A stretch of 64,000 nt of DNA from Methyloversatilis universalis FAM5 (GCF_000214035.2 NZ_AFHG01000052.1:186001-250000); one strand, 5' to 3'. Positions 24,383 to 34,246 are shown, counted from the stretch's first letter. Notes: generated by a model not told the origin, from the letters alone. Numbers and translations: made by a program.

Positions 24383-27325
24383 TCACCCCAACCGCCCCAG
24401 CTGTTCTTCCAGCTTCGCCAGCAGGTCGCCGAAGTCGGCCAGGCGCTTGCGCTCCTGATCGACCACCGCGGCGGGCGCGCGGCCGACGAAGCTTTCGTTG
24501 CCCAGCTTGCCCTCGCACTTGGCGATTTCGCCCTTCACCCGCGCGACTTCCTTGCCCACGCGCTCGCGCTCGGCGGCGACGTCGATCTCGATCTTGAGCA
24601 TCAGGCGGAAGTCACCCACCACCTGCACCGGGGCCGGCGAATCCGGCAGTGCATCGCCGACCGCCTGTACTTCGCTGAGCTTGGCCAGCGCAGCCAGGTA
24701 GGGCGCGTAGCCGCGCACCGCCTCGGTCTTGCCGGCGGCCAGCAGAGGTACCTTGGTGGCCGGCGAAATGCCCATTTCGCCACGCAGGCTGCGGCAGGCA
24801 TCCACCATGGTCTTCAGCTCGGCCACCCAGGCGTCTGCGGTGGCGTCGATGCGGCTGAGGTTGGCCTGCGGATAGCGCACCAGCTGGATCGACTCGCCTT
24901 CCTTGCGATCGGCCAGCGGCGCGACGGTCTGCCACAGCTCTTCGGTGATGAAGGGAATGAGCGGGTGCGCCAGACGCAGCACCGTTTCCAGCACGCGCAG
25001 CAGAGTGCGGCGGGTGGCGCGCTGCTGGGCCGGCGTGCCGTTCTGGATCTGCACCTTGGCCAGTTCGAGGTACCAGTCGCAGTACTCGTCCCAGACGAAG
25101 CGGTAGATCGCCTGCGCCACCAGATCGAAGCGGTAGTCGCCGAACTGCTTCTCGACCTCGGCTTCAACGCGCTGCAGTTCGCTGACGATCCAAAGATCAG
25201 GCGCCTGGAAGTGCAGCGGGCCGTCCGGGCCGCAGTCGTCATTGCACGGCGCCATGCCGCAGTCCTGACCTTCGCAGTTCATCAGCACGAAGCGGGTCGC
25301 GTTCCACAGCTTGTTGCAGAAGTTGCGGTAGCCCTCGCAGCGCTGCATGTCGAACTTGATGTCGCGGCCCGGGCTGGCGAGCGAGGCGAAGGTGAAGCGC
25401 AGCGCGTCGGTACCGAAGGCGGGAATTCCGTCCGGGAATTCCTTGCGGGTGCGCCTCTCGATCTGCTCCGCCTGCTTCGGATTCATCAGGCCGGTGGTGC
25501 GCTTCTTCACCAGATCGTCGAGCGCGATGCCGTCGATCAGATCGATCGGGTCCAGCACATTGCCCTTGGACTTCGACATCTTCTGGCCTTCCGCGTCGCG
25601 GATCAGGCCGTGCACATAGACGTCGCGGAACGGAATCTTCCCGGTGATGTGCGTGGTCATCATGACCATGCGCGCCACCCAGAAGAAGATGATGTCGAAG
25701 CCGGTCACCAGCACGGAGGAGGGCAGGTAGAGGTCGAGCGCCGGGTTGCTCTTCTCCGGGTTGCCCGGCTCCCAGTCCGGCGTCCAGTCCAGCGTCGAGA
25801 AAGGCCACAGCGCCGACGAATACCAGGTGTCGAGCACGTCCTCGTCGCGCTTGAGCAGCGGCAGGTTTTCCTTGATCGCGTAGTTGCGGCCGACCTCCGG
25901 CAGCGTGTCGCCGGACATTTCGCGCGCCATCGCGGTGGCGATCGCCAGGCGCTTCAGGTCGGGGTTGGTCTTCGCAAGATGTTCGAAGTAGCGCTGGTAG
26001 GCCTCGGCTTCCGAGTGCGCGACGAACACATTGCCCTGGTCGTCGTACCAGGCCGGAATCTGGTGGCCCCACCACAGCTGGCGCGAGATGCACCAGTCCT
26101 GGATGTTGTTCAGCCACTGGTTGTAGGTATTCACCCAGTTTTCCGGGTGGAAGCGGATTTCGCCGCTGGCCACCACGTCGAGCGCCTTCTGCGTGATGCT
26201 TTTGCCGTCCGGGCCCGGCTTGCTCATGGCGACGAACCACTGGTCGGTCAGCATGGGCTCGATCACCGCATTGGTGCGGTCACCGCGCGGCACCTTGAGC
26301 GTGTGCTTGTCGGTCTTTTCCAGCAGACCGGCGGCTTCGAGGTCGGCCACGATAGCCTTGCGTGCGGCGAAGCGGTCCAGACCTCGGTACTTTTCCGGCG
26401 CGTTGTCGTTGATCTTCGCATCCAGCGTCAGGATGGAAATCATGGCCAGGCCATGGCGCTGGCCGACCGCGTAGTCGTTGAAGTCGTGCGCCGGGGTGAC
26501 CTTCACCACGCCGGTACCGAATTCGCGGTCGACGTAGGCGTCGGCGATGACCAGGATCTCCCGGTCGGTCAGCGGCAGCTTCACCGTCTTGCCGATCAGC
26601 GCGCTGTAGCGCTCGTCCTCCGGATGCACCATGACCGCGACGTCGCCGAGCATGGTTTCCGGACGTGTCGTGGCGACGGTCAGGGAACCGGAGCCGTCGG
26701 CCAGCGGGTAGCGGATATGCCACAGCGAGCCGGCTTCTTCCTCCTGTACCACTTCGAGGTCGGACACCGCGGTGCCCAGCACCGGATCCCAGTTCACCAG
26801 GCGCTTGCCGCGATAGATCAGGCCTTCCTGGTGCAGGCGGACGAAGGTTTCAGTGACGATCTTCGACAGGCCTTCGTCCATCGTGAAACGCTCGCGCGTC
26901 CAGTCGGGCGAGGTGCCGAGGCGGCGCATCTGGCGGGTGATGGTGGAGCCGGAGTACTCCTTCCACTCCCACACCTTCTTCACGAATTCCTCGCGGCCGA
27001 GATCGTGGCGCGACACGCCCTTCGCGTCGAGCTGGCGTTCGACCACGATCTGGGTCGCGATGCCCGCGTGGTCGGTGCCCGGCTGCCACAGCGTGTTGTC
27101 GCCGCGCATCCGGTGGTAGCGGGTGAGCGCATCCATCAGGGTCTGGTTGAAACCGTGACCCATGTGCAGCGTGCCGGTGACATTCGGCGGCGGCAGCAGG
27201 ATGCAGAAGTTGGGCTTGTTCGGGGTGTCGGTGTCCAGGCCGGCAGCGAAATAGCCGCGCGATTCCCACTCGGGGTACCAGCGGCGTTCGATGTCGGCCG
27301 GTTCGAAGCTCTTGGCCAGCGTCAT
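24383..27325 (-). CDS. valS: Valyl-tRNA synthetase
   Basis: 980-residue class Ia aminoacyl-tRNA synthetase that charges tRNA-Val. HIGH-type motif is in [17 protein letters not shown] (about residue 40), an editing domain covers about 200-340, and the KMSKS motif is in [14 protein letters not shown]. The anticodon-binding region and a C-terminal coiled-coil arm (about 910-975) follow. ATG 27325 is preferred over an in-frame TTG 21 bases upstream. It is the last gene of a pepA-holC-repeat protein-valS operon, starting 29 bases after the repeat-protein stop. Confidence 0.98.
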   Translation of the reverse strand: MTLAKSFEPADIERRWYPEWESRGYFAAGLDTDTPNKPNFCILLPPPNVTGTLHMGHGFNQTLMDALTRYHRMRGDNTLWQPGTDHAGIATQIVVERQLDAKGVSRHDLGREEFVKKVWEWKEYSGSTITRQMRRLGTSPDWTRERFTMDEGLSKIVTETFVRLHQEGLIYRGKRLVNWDPVLGTAVSDLEVVQEEEAGSLWHIRYPLADGSGSLTVATTRPETMLGDVAVMVHPEDERYSALIGKTVKLPLTDREILVIADAYVDREFGTGVVKVTPAHDFNDYAVGQRHGLAMISILTLDAKINDNAPEKYRGLDRFAARKAIVADLEAAGLLEKTDKHTLKVPRGDRTNAVIEPMLTDQWFVAMSKPGPDGKSITQKALDVVASGEIRFHPENWVNTYNQWLNNIQDWCISRQLWWGHQIPAWYDDQGNVFVAHSEAEAYQRYFEHLAKTNPDLKRLAIATAMAREMSGDTLPEVGRNYAIKENLPLLKRDEDVLDTWYSSALWPFSTLDWTPDWEPGNPEKSNPALDLYLPSSVLVTGFDIIFFWVARMVMMTTHITGKIPFRDVYVHGLIRDAEGQKMSKSKGNVLDPIDLIDGIALDDLVKKRTTGLMNPKQAEQIERRTRKEFPDGIPAFGTDALRFTFASLASPGRDIKFDMQRCEGYRNFCNKLWNATRFVLMNCEGQDCGMAPCNDDCGPDGPLHFQAPDLWIVSELQRVEAEVEKQFGDYRFDLVAQAIYRFVWDEYCDWYLELAKVQIQNGTPAQQRATRRTLLRVLETVLRLAHPLIPFITEELWQTVAPLADRKEGESIQLVRYPQANLSRIDATADAWVAELKTMVDACRSLRGEMGISPATKVPLLAAGKTEAVRGYAPYLAALAKLSEVQAVGDALPDSPAPVQVVGDFRLMLKIEIDVAAERERVGKEVARVKGEIAKCEGKLGNESFVGRAPAAVVDQERKRLADFGDLLAKLEEQLGRLG

Positions 27326-27354
27326 GACGGGTCTGCGTGGATGCAAACCCGCGA

Positions 27355-28029
27355 TTATAGAGGCTGGTCGGGCTGGTCCGAAGGCGGGTTCGTGGCGTGC
27401 AGCACAGCCTGGCTGCGCTTTTCGATCTCGGCGGCGATCTGTTCACGCAGATCCAGCGTGGCCTGACTGCGGATGCGGCCTGCGGCGCTCTCGAGCGCGG
27501 CGCCCAGTGCCGCCTCAAAGGCGGCCTGCATTTCGATGCTCACCAGTGCCGGCAGCGTGCTCGCGCACCATTCGTCGATGCGCAGCTGCACCTGCGAGGG
27601 CAGATCGGCGAACTCCCGGTCGAGCGCATCCGAAGCGCGCAGCAGGAGGTTCTCGCTCACCTCGCTGCCGACCGAACGGCTCACCTGCTCGGTGACCTGC
27701 GCACTCACCTCCGCGCGGACCCGCTCGGTGACTTCGGCCGTGACTTCGGCGGTGACGCGTTCGGTCACTTCAGCCGTCACCCGCTCGGTCACCTCGGCGG
27801 TCACCTGTTCGGTCACGTCCCGGGTGACCCGCTCAGTGACCTCGGCGGTGACTGCCGCGGTGATTTCGGCCGTGCGGTCTTCCGGCTCGGGGGCGAGCGT
27901 TTCGAGGTCGACCGCCTCGGTGAGCAGCGGAATGCCGTCGTCGACCACCGCCGGCGCGACCCGGCCGGCGACGAAGCTGCGACCGCGCCGCATCAGCGAA
28001 TCCGCGCGGCCAATCAGGTCCTCACTCAT
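27355..28029 (-). CDS. Hypothetical protein with 18 tandem four-residue V-T repeats
   Basis: 224 residues with three parts. An N-terminal segment contains [13 protein letters not shown], a motif style I associate with DUF2486-type betaproteobacterial proteins. Residues 55-126 are 18 consecutive tetrads of the form x-V-T-x ([16 protein letters not shown]), highly charged. A C-terminal helical region (about 130-215) ends with [12 protein letters not shown]. No catalytic motif is visible. The gene overlaps holC by four bases and precedes valS, a fixed betaproteobacterial position. Function is unknown. Confidence 0.75.
   Translation of the reverse strand: MSEDLIGRADSLMRRGRSFVAGRVAPAVVDDGIPLLTEAVDLETLAPEPEDRTAEITAAVTAEVTERVTRDVTEQVTAEVTERVTAEVTERVTAEVTAEVTERVRAEVSAQVTEQVSRSVGSEVSENLLLRASDALDREFADLPSQVQLRIDEWCASTLPALVSIEMQAAFEAALGAALESAAGRIRSQATLDLREQIAAEIEKRSQAVLHATNPPSDQPDQPL
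27652..27867 (-). repeat. Tandem 12-base coding repeat (18 units)
   Basis: The region coding residues 55-126 is built from degenerate 12-base units with a recurring GTGAC/GTCAC core (read on either strand), each encoding x-V-T-x. Codons for the same residues vary between units (GTG, GTC, ACC, ACT, ACG), so the protein pattern is better conserved than the DNA. Confidence 0.85.
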
Positions 28030-28445
28030 GCTTCAGCCTTTCGTGTCTGCATGTCGAAGCCGCGCTCCCGGTAGCGCATGAAGCGCGCCCGGGCCGCGTC
28101 GCGGTCCGCCGGGTCGCGGCTCACGATCTCGACGATGTGTTCGCGCTGTTCGAAGCCGGCGGGCACCGACTGCGCCATGTTCAGCACGATGGCGTCCGCG
28201 GGCGCGGCGGCCGGGTCATGGCCGATGCGCACCGGTGTGGCCTCGCTCAGCCGGTGGCCGTCGCGTACGTGCGGAACGAAGGCCAGCGGCTCGAATACCC
28301 ACAGCATCTGGTCCAGCCGTGCGGCCAGCGGCTCGCTGTCGCAATGAATCCAGACGCGACGCCCGTCCCGGTACCACTGTGCCACCAGCGTGCAGGCGTG
28401 GCGCAGCTTGTCCTGGGCGTCGTGATGGAATTCGGCGACCGCCAT
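28026..28445 (-). CDS. holC: DNA polymerase III chi subunit
   Basis: 139-residue clamp-loader accessory protein that links the polymerase III holoenzyme to single-stranded DNA-binding protein. Family features are an N-terminal ACTLVAQWYRDGRRVWIHC segment, LDQMLWVFEPLAFVPH, and the C-terminal RARFMRYRERGFDMQT. Its place directly after pepA and before valS is the standard arrangement. Seven bases separate it from the pepA stop. Confidence 0.93.
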   Translation of the reverse strand: MAVAEFHHDAQDKLRHACTLVAQWYRDGRRVWIHCDSEPLAARLDQMLWVFEPLAFVPHVRDGHRLSEATPVRIGHDPAAAPADAIVLNMAQSVPAGFEQREHIVEIVSRDPADRDAARARFMRYRERGFDMQTRKAEA

Positions 28446-28452
28446 GCCCGCC

Positions 28453-29946
28453 TCAGAGCTTGCCGGCGCGTTCGAGCAGGAAGTGGGTCAGCAGCGGCAC
28501 GGGACGGCCGGTGCCGCCCTTGTCCTTGCCGCTCTTCCATGCGGTACCGGCGATGTCCAGGTGCGCCCACTTGTACTTCTTCGTGAAGCGCGCGAGGAAG
28601 CAGGCGGCGGTGATCGAACCCGCCGGCCGGCCGCCGATATTGCCCATGTCGGCGAAGTTGCTCTTCAGCTGTTCCTGATAGTCGTCCCAGATCGGCAGGC
28701 GCCAGGCGCGGTCCCACGATGCCTGGCCGGCGGCCAGCAGTTCATCGGCCAGCGCGTCGTCGTTGGCCATCAGGCCGCTGGTGATGTGGCCCAGCGCGAT
28801 GATGCAGGCGCCGGTCAGCGTGGCGATATCGACCACGCAGGCCGGGTCGTAGCGCTCGGCGTACGTCAGCGCGTCGCACAGGATGAGCCGGCCTTCGGCG
28901 TCGGTGTTCAGGATTTCGATGGTCTGGCCGGACATCGACTTCACGACATCGCCCGGCCGGGTGGCGGCGCCGCCCGGCATGTTCTCGGTGGTCGGGATGA
29001 GACCGACCACGTTCAGCGACAGCTTCATCGCGGCCAGCGCCTGGAAGGTGCCGAGCACGCTGGCGGCGCCGCACATGTCGTACTTCATTTCGTCCATGCC
29101 TTCGCCCGGCTTCAGCGAAATGCCGCCAGTGTCGAAGGTGATGCCCTTGCCCACCAGCACCACTGGCGCGTCATTCTTCTTGCCGCCGCGGTACTCCATC
29201 ACGATGAACTTCGGCGGCTGGCGCGAGCCATCGGACACCGAAAGGAACGAGCCCATGCCCAGCTTTTCCAGTTCGGGGCGGTCCAGCACGGTGACCTTGA
29301 TGTCGCCGCGCTTGCCCAGCTCCAGCGCCTGTTCGGCCAGATAGGTGGGCGTGCAGATGTTGGGCGGCAGATTGCCCAGCGTGCGCGTGAGCGACATGCC
29401 GTGGCCAATGGCTTCGCCCTGTTTCAGCGCTTCGGCCGCGGCTGAGGCGCTGCCCTTCTTCGGCACCGTGAAGCCGAGGGCGGCCAGCGCACGGCTGGGG
29501 TCCTTCGTTTCGCCGACCGGCGAGGCGTAGCGATAGAGCACGTCCAGCGCGACGATGGCCGACTGGCGCAGTGCGCCAGCGCCGCCCAGCTTGCGCGGGG
29601 CCTGTTCGGCCAGCGTGATCACCGCGTCAGCAGCGCCGGTATCGCGCAGGGCGCGGACGCTGGCGGCAACCGCGTCGCGGAATTCCTTCAGGCCGAAATC
29701 CTTTTCCTTGCCCAGGCCGACCAGCAGGATGCGGTCCGCCGCCACGCCCGGCAGCTTGTGCAGCAGCAGCGTGCTGCCGGCCTTGCCCTCCAGGTCGCCG
29801 CTGGCGAGCACTTCGGTGATGCGGCCCTTGCTGGCGGCATCGAGGGCCGCTGCGGCGGCACCCGGCTTGCGTGACTCGAATACGCCCACGACCAGGGCGC
29901 CGGTACGCAGCTTTTCGGGGCTGCCGCTCTTTATGCTAAATTCCAC
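28453..29946 (-). CDS. pepA: Leucyl aminopeptidase (cytosol aminopeptidase, M17)
   Basis: 497-residue dinuclear-metal aminopeptidase that removes N-terminal residues from peptides; PepA homologues can also bind DNA. The metal-binding motifs are VGKGITFDTGG with KYDMCGAA, and NTDAEGRL, the M17 signature. Normal length. GTG start at 29946 with a GAGGAGAA ribosome site. A good sigma-70 promoter lies 40-70 bases upstream. It is the first gene of the pepA-holC-repeat protein-valS operon and is divergent from lptF. Confidence 0.97.
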   Translation of the reverse strand: MEFSIKSGSPEKLRTGALVVGVFESRKPGAAAAALDAASKGRITEVLASGDLEGKAGSTLLLHKLPGVAADRILLVGLGKEKDFGLKEFRDAVAASVRALRDTGAADAVITLAEQAPRKLGGAGALRQSAIVALDVLYRYASPVGETKDPSRALAALGFTVPKKGSASAAAEALKQGEAIGHGMSLTRTLGNLPPNICTPTYLAEQALELGKRGDIKVTVLDRPELEKLGMGSFLSVSDGSRQPPKFIVMEYRGGKKNDAPVVLVGKGITFDTGGISLKPGEGMDEMKYDMCGAASVLGTFQALAAMKLSLNVVGLIPTTENMPGGAATRPGDVVKSMSGQTIEILNTDAEGRLILCDALTYAERYDPACVVDIATLTGACIIALGHITSGLMANDDALADELLAAGQASWDRAWRLPIWDDYQEQLKSNFADMGNIGGRPAGSITAACFLARFTKKYKWAHLDIAGTAWKSGKDKGGTGRPVPLLTHFLLERAGKL

Positions 29947-29987
29947 CCGCTTCTCCTCTATCAGTACGCGCTGAGTCAGTCGCGCCG

Positions 29988-30017
29988 ATTATCGGCTCGA
30001 CGCTGCGCGCGAGTCAA
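29988..30017 (-). promoter_or_regulatory. Sigma-70 promoter of the pepA operon
   Basis: On the minus strand TTGACT (30012-30017) and GATAAT (29988-29993) are separated by 18 bases. Each hexamer matches five of six consensus positions. The predicted start lies about 35 bases before the pepA GTG. Confidence 0.65.
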
Positions 30018-30072
30018 AAAAGAACGGCCTGACGCGCCATTGCGCGAAGGCGTTCCGCACGGAGCCCCAGGC

Positions 30073-31155
30073 TTGATCTTCCAGCGCGCCGCCCTGCGCG
30101 AATTCGCCAGTACCGCACTGACTGTTTTCGTCGCGCTGTTCGCCATCGTGCTGTCCACCCAGCTGGTGCGCCTGCTCGGACAGGCGGCCGGCGGAAAAGT
30201 GGCGTCCGAAGCGGTCATGGCGCTGCTCGGCTTCGGCGCACTGCGCTACCTGGGCGTGATCCTGTCGCTCACGCTGTTCATTTCGGTGCTGCTGGCAATG
30301 TCGCGCACCTGGCGCGATTCCGAAATGGTGGTGTGGTTCGCCACCGGCCTGCCGCTGTCGGCGTGGGTGCGTCCGGTGGTGCTGTTCGCGCTGCCCATGG
30401 TGGTGGCGGTGGCGGTGCTGTCGCTCTATCTGTCGCCCTGGTCGCAGGTAAAAAGCGCTGAGTTCCGCACCCGCATGAGCAACCGCGACGACGTGGCGCA
30501 GATGTCGCCCGGCAGTTTCCGCGAATCGTCCCAGGCCAACCGCGTGTTTTTCGTCGAGAGCGGGGACGGCAGTGACGGTGCCGTCAAGAACATCTTCGTC
30601 AGTTCGAGCGACAAGGGGCGCGTGGGCGTGACGGTCGCTGCGGACGGCTATACCCAGACGCTGGCCAGCGGCGACCGCTTCGTCGTGCTGCTGCACGGAC
30701 GTCGTTATGAAGGTCTGCCCGGCACACCGGAATTCCGGGTGATGGAATTCGAACGTTACGCGGTGCGGATAGAAACCAAGGAATCCCAGGGCGCGGAAGA
30801 GCGGCCCAATGTGCTCACGGTGCAGGAACTGCTGGCCGATCCGTCGCCGCCCAATATGGGTGAGCTGGCCTTCCGCATTGGCCTGCCGATCGCCGCGCTC
30901 AACCTGGCGCTGCTCGCCATTCCGCTTTCCTTCGTGAATCCGCGGGCCGGTCGGGCCAACAATCTGCTGATGGCGCTGCTCATCTACCTCGTGTACTCGA
31001 ATCTGCTGAGCGTGACCCAGGCCATGGTGGCGCAGGGCAAGCTGTCGTTCGGCATGGTCATGTGGACGCTGCACGGCGGCATGTTCCTGCTGCTGTCGGC
31101 GATGTTCGCGTGGCGCATGTACGGCCATCTGCCGCGTGCATTGCGGAGCCGCTGA
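30073..31155 (+). CDS. lptF: LPS export ABC transporter permease LptF
   Basis: 360-residue inner-membrane permease of the LptBFGC lipopolysaccharide extractor. It starts IFQRAALREFASTA after a TTG codon (30073) with GGAG eight bases upstream. It has three N-terminal membrane helices, a large periplasmic beta-jellyroll region (about 120-265) and three C-terminal helices (LPIAALNLALLAIPLSF onwards). An in-frame TTG at 30040 is a less likely start. lptG follows after two bases. Confidence 0.95.
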   Translation: MIFQRAALREFASTALTVFVALFAIVLSTQLVRLLGQAAGGKVASEAVMALLGFGALRYLGVILSLTLFISVLLAMSRTWRDSEMVVWFATGLPLSAWVRPVVLFALPMVVAVAVLSLYLSPWSQVKSAEFRTRMSNRDDVAQMSPGSFRESSQANRVFFVESGDGSDGAVKNIFVSSSDKGRVGVTVAADGYTQTLASGDRFVVLLHGRRYEGLPGTPEFRVMEFERYAVRIETKESQGAEERPNVLTVQELLADPSPPNMGELAFRIGLPIAALNLALLAIPLSFVNPRAGRANNLLMALLIYLVYSNLLSVTQAMVAQGKLSFGMVMWTLHGGMFLLLSAMFAWRMYGHLPRALRSR

Positions 31156-31157
31156 CC

Positions 31158-32231
31158 ATGCTGATTCATGAACGCTACGTCCGCCGCGAGGTCGCCCTCG
31201 CCACCCTTCTGGTGCTGACCGCCTTCCTCGGCCTGTTCGGCTTCTTCGACCTGATCAACGAACTGGACAACCTCGGGCGCGGCAATTACGGGCTGGAGCA
31301 CGCGGTGATGTACACCGTGCTGACGCTTCCCGGCCGGGCCTATGAGACGCTGCCGATCGCGGTGCTGATCGGCGCGCTGTACTCGCTCACCACGCTGTCG
31401 CGGCACTCGGAAATCACGGTGCTGCGCGCCTCCGGCCTGTCCACCGCGCGCATCCTGAAACTGCTTGCGCGCATTGGCCTGCCTTTCGTACTGCTCACCT
31501 TCGCGACTGGCGAATTCATCGCGCCACCAGCCGAACGTGCAGCGCAGGAACTGAAGCTGGCCGCCCGTTCGCAACTGCTCACCAGCGAATTCCGCAGTGG
31601 CTTCTGGGTGAAGGACGGCCGCAATTTCATCAATATCGGCAGCGTCACGCCCGACGGCGAACTGCGCAAGGTGCGCATTTTCGAGTTCAACGAGCGCCGG
31701 GAGCTGCTGTCGATTCTGGAAGCGGGGCGGGGCGCCTACCGTCTGCCTGACGGCTGGGTACTCGCTGAGGTGGCGAGAACCGACTTCTCGGCCGAGGGCG
31801 CACGCGTGACGCGCGCCGAAACCCTGGTATGGGATTCCGAACTGAGCCCGGATGTGATGAGCGTGATGCTGGTGGTGCCGGAACGCATGTCTGCCTGGAA
31901 GCTCTGGCACTACATCCAGCATCTGGCGGACAACCACCAGGACACCGGCCGCTACGAAATCGCGCTGTGGAAGAAGTTTACCTATCCGCTGGCCTGTCTG
32001 GTCATGCTGGCGCTGGCGCTGCCCTTCGCCTACATGCACAACCGCAACGCCGCGGTCAGCATCAAGGTATTTGCCGGCGTGATGATCGGCGTGCTGTTCC
32101 ACATGCTGAACGGCCTGTTCTCCAACCTCGGCGCGATCAATTCGTGGCCGCCCTATGCGGCGGCGCTCACCCCGGGCGTGCTGTTCATGTTCGCCGCAGC
32201 CGCCATGCTGTGGTGGGAAGACCGGCGCTGA
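31158..32231 (+). CDS. lptG: LPS export ABC transporter permease LptG
   Basis: 357-residue partner of LptF in the lipopolysaccharide transport complex. ATG 31158 begins MLIHERYVRREVALATLL. The same six-helix plan is seen, with a periplasmic domain at about 115-270 and the C-terminal helix pair starting KKFTYPLACLVMLALALPF. A conserved phosphate-contacting N-terminal basic residue set (ERYVRRE) is present. It converges on the RDD gene with only six bases between stops and no obvious terminator. Confidence 0.95.
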   Translation: MLIHERYVRREVALATLLVLTAFLGLFGFFDLINELDNLGRGNYGLEHAVMYTVLTLPGRAYETLPIAVLIGALYSLTTLSRHSEITVLRASGLSTARILKLLARIGLPFVLLTFATGEFIAPPAERAAQELKLAARSQLLTSEFRSGFWVKDGRNFINIGSVTPDGELRKVRIFEFNERRELLSILEAGRGAYRLPDGWVLAEVARTDFSAEGARVTRAETLVWDSELSPDVMSVMLVVPERMSAWKLWHYIQHLADNHQDTGRYEIALWKKFTYPLACLVMLALALPFAYMHNRNAAVSIKVFAGVMIGVLFHMLNGLFSNLGAINSWPPYAAALTPGVLFMFAAAAMLWWEDRR

Positions 32232-32237
32232 CCGGCC

Positions 32238-32669
32238 TTACTTGATCCGGATCACCCGGGTGCCGGCCAGCCGGTCGTGCAGGAACTGGCGTTCTCGGTC
32301 GAACAGCGCCCAGATCAGTCCGGCGCCGCCGAACCACAGCGAGGGCCAGCTCAGCAGATAGCGCAGCAGCGCACGGCGAAAGCTGGGCGGGCGGTCTTCC
32401 AGCGCATCCACCACCCGTATGCCCCAGGTCTGCATGGCCAGCGTCTGGCCGCCCTTGCGCCAGTAGTGCACGAAGTACAGGCCGAGCAGCAGGAAAATGT
32501 GCAGCCAGGCGAACCAGCCCTGAGGCGCCACGTCCAGCGCCAGCCCGATCACCAGATACGGCAGCATGAAGCCGGCAGCCAGCACGCCGAGCAGCAGCAG
32601 CGCTTCGTAGAACAGGGAGGCGAGCCGGCGGCGCAGGCCGGCGGCCGGAAATCGGGCAGCTTCTGACAT
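32238..32669 (-). CDS. RDD family membrane protein
   Basis: 143-residue protein with an N-terminal RRRLASLFYEALLLLGVL helix, a second helix (LHIFLLLGLYFVHYW) and the RDD-type tail FDRERQFLHDRLAGTRVI. RDD proteins are small membrane proteins of mostly unknown role; some act in ion exchange. It is the last gene of an operon headed by an ECF sigma factor, 49 bases after DUF3106, so it may belong to that sigma factor's envelope response. Confidence 0.85.
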   Translation of the reverse strand: MSEAARFPAAGLRRRLASLFYEALLLLGVLAAGFMLPYLVIGLALDVAPQGWFAWLHIFLLLGLYFVHYWRKGGQTLAMQTWGIRVVDALEDRPPSFRRALLRYLLSWPSLWFGGAGLIWALFDRERQFLHDRLAGTRVIRIK

Positions 32670-32718
32670 TGTTTCAGTGCGGCTGCAAGGAAGCCGCGAA
32701 AGGGAAGGGGAGCGCAGT

Positions 32719-33171
32719 CTACTTGCGAACCGGCGCCGCTGCAGGCGCGCCCGGTGTCTTGCTGCCGCTTCTGCCTGCTTCCTGCAGGCGTTTGCGTTCT
32801 TCCGGAGACAGGCTTTCGTAGGCTTCCCACTGCCGTCGCAGGGTTTCGCGCTGGTCCGGGGGCATGGTCTGAAGCCGCCGGTAGCGTTCCCGTGCCTCGA
32901 TTCTTTCCTTCGGACTCAGGCTGCCCCAGTACGCCATGCGCGCGCGCATGCGGGTCTGTTCTTCCAACGTCATCGAAGGATAGCGGGCCGCCAGATCCAG
33001 CCACTTGCGCCGGCGTTCGGGTTCGAAGCTGTCCCAGTCCTCCGCCAGCGGCGACAGGATGGCCTGTTCCGCCGGCTTCAGCAGATACCATGCGGGCGCC
33101 CGGCTCTGGGCGAGCGCGGGGGCGCACGACAGCGACGCTGCGAGCAGCGCGCCGGCCAGAAGGATACGCAT
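32719..33171 (-). CDS. DUF3106 exported protein
   Basis: 150 residues: a signal peptide (1-21, ending PALAQ) and then a charged helical domain with repeated patterns (FEPERRRKWLDLAARY, LSPKERIEARERYRRL, LSPEERKRLQ) spaced by about 20-30 residues, followed by a Pro/Ala tail. The repeats recall the LTxxQ-type periplasmic chaperones Spy/CpxP, but identity is not claimed. It begins within the stop codon of the DUF3619 gene (one-base overlap), so it belongs to the sigma factor operon. Confidence 0.8.
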   Translation of the reverse strand: MRILLAGALLAASLSCAPALAQSRAPAWYLLKPAEQAILSPLAEDWDSFEPERRRKWLDLAARYPSMTLEEQTRMRARMAYWGSLSPKERIEARERYRRLQTMPPDQRETLRRQWEAYESLSPEERKRLQEAGRSGSKTPGAPAAAPVRK

Positions 33172-33596
33172 CAGCGCTCGCCCTGGCTGTCCAGCCAGTT
33201 GCCGAAGCCGCGGTCGAGATAGGCGTCGATCGGCAGGTCGTCGGTCAGCAGTGCGGTGTCGATGTCTATCGATTCATTCAGGCGCTCGTCCTGCGACTGC
33301 TGGCTGGCAAAGGCCGCAATCAGCGCGAGCAGCACGACGCCGGTGGCCGATATCAGGTTCTGCCGCAGCCAGTCGCCGCCGCCCAGCGTGCCGGCCATGC
33401 CGGCCAGCCGGGGGAGCAGCGCCAGACGCCGCCGGGGCAGTGCGGCCGCGACGGCCCGTTCGCGCGACTGACGCAGACGGAACGCGATATCCGGGGGCAG
33501 TTCGGCGCAGCTTGCTTCGAGGGCGGCATGCGCGCGACGACCGATGGCGGCTTCGTCGAGGCCGCTTGCAGGAGGCGGTAGGTGAGTCCGGTTCAT
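33171..33596 (-). CDS. DUF3619 membrane protein, candidate anti-sigma factor
   Basis: 141 residues: a soluble N-terminal part (about 1-75), one membrane helix (about 80-98, LISATGVVLLALIAAFA) and an acidic periplasmic tail of about 40 residues. The start overlaps the stop of the ECF sigma gene by four bases (ATGA). A single-helix membrane protein directly after an ECF sigma gene is the usual position of its anti-sigma factor. DUF3619 has no proven function that I know, so the role is inferred from topology and coupling. Confidence 0.7.
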   Translation of the reverse strand: MNRTHLPPPASGLDEAAIGRRAHAALEASCAELPPDIAFRLRQSRERAVAAALPRRRLALLPRLAGMAGTLGGGDWLRQNLISATGVVLLALIAAFASQQSQDERLNESIDIDTALLTDDLPIDAYLDRGFGNWLDSQGER

Positions 33597-34219
33597 AGTT
33601 TGATGCCACGCAGTTTGAGGGCGGCCGCGAGGGCGTGCGTTGCGCGCGAGCAGTGCGTCTTGACGCTTCCTTCGGAGCAGCCCATGACCGACGCGGTCTC
33701 GGCGATATCCAGTTCCTCCCAGTAACGCATCAGGAAGGCTTCGCGTTGACGTGTCGGCAGGCGGGAAATCTCGCGCTCGATCAATGCCATCACTTCCGAC
33801 TGTTCGAGGTTCTGTTCGGGGGTCCGGCCGAGTTCCGACGGGTCGTCGACCACCATCGTTTCCAGCGGATCGTAGTCGTCCTCGTCGTCCTGTCCGGTCA
33901 GCGCCGACAGCAGCGTGGTCCAGGTCGAGCGGACCTTGCGACGCCGGAAGGCGTCGCGGATCACGTTCTGCAGAATGCGCTGGAACAGCAGCGGAAGCTC
34001 GTCGGCCGGCCGGTCGGCGTACTTCTCGGCCAGTTTCATCATCGCGTCCTGTACCGCATCCAGCGCCGATTCGTCGTTGCGCAGAGCGAACACGGCCTGC
34101 TTGAAGGCGCGGCGTTCGACAGCGGCAAGAAAGGCGGACAGTTCTTCGCGGGAAGCCAGGGCTCGGTCTTTCGGTGGGTCGGTGCGGATGGTATGCCACA
34201 GGCGGCATACGGGCGGCAA
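33593..34219 (-). CDS. ECF-type RNA polymerase sigma factor
   Basis: 208-residue sigma factor with region 2 (about 45-110: DAVQDAMMKLAEKY, QRILQNVIRDAFRRRK) and region 4 (about 150-205: LPTRQREAFLMRYWEEL, the helix-turn-helix AETASVMGCSEGSVKTHCSRA). An acidic linker with DDEDDYDP lies between. The start is uncertain; TTG at 34219 is the only usual start codon upstream in frame. It heads an operon with DUF3619, DUF3106 and RDD genes, all membrane or exported, pointing to envelope stress control. It is divergent from ilvI. Confidence 0.9.
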   Translation of the reverse strand: MPPVCRLWHTIRTDPPKDRALASREELSAFLAAVERRAFKQAVFALRNDESALDAVQDAMMKLAEKYADRPADELPLLFQRILQNVIRDAFRRRKVRSTWTTLLSALTGQDDEDDYDPLETMVVDDPSELGRTPEQNLEQSEVMALIEREISRLPTRQREAFLMRYWEELDIAETASVMGCSEGSVKTHCSRATHALAAALKLRGIKL

Positions 34220-34246
34220 TATGCCCGCCTGACGCCGACAAATGCC

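Noticed and set aside
24965..27466. 833-residue open frame on the plus strand opposite valS
   Set aside because: It is the antisense shadow of valS. The composition is His/Arg/Val-rich with no domain, and valS has unmistakable synthetase motifs.
27652..27867. Short regular repeats resembling a CRISPR array
   Set aside because: The units are 12 bases with no unique spacers and stay in frame through a coding gene, so they are a protein repeat.
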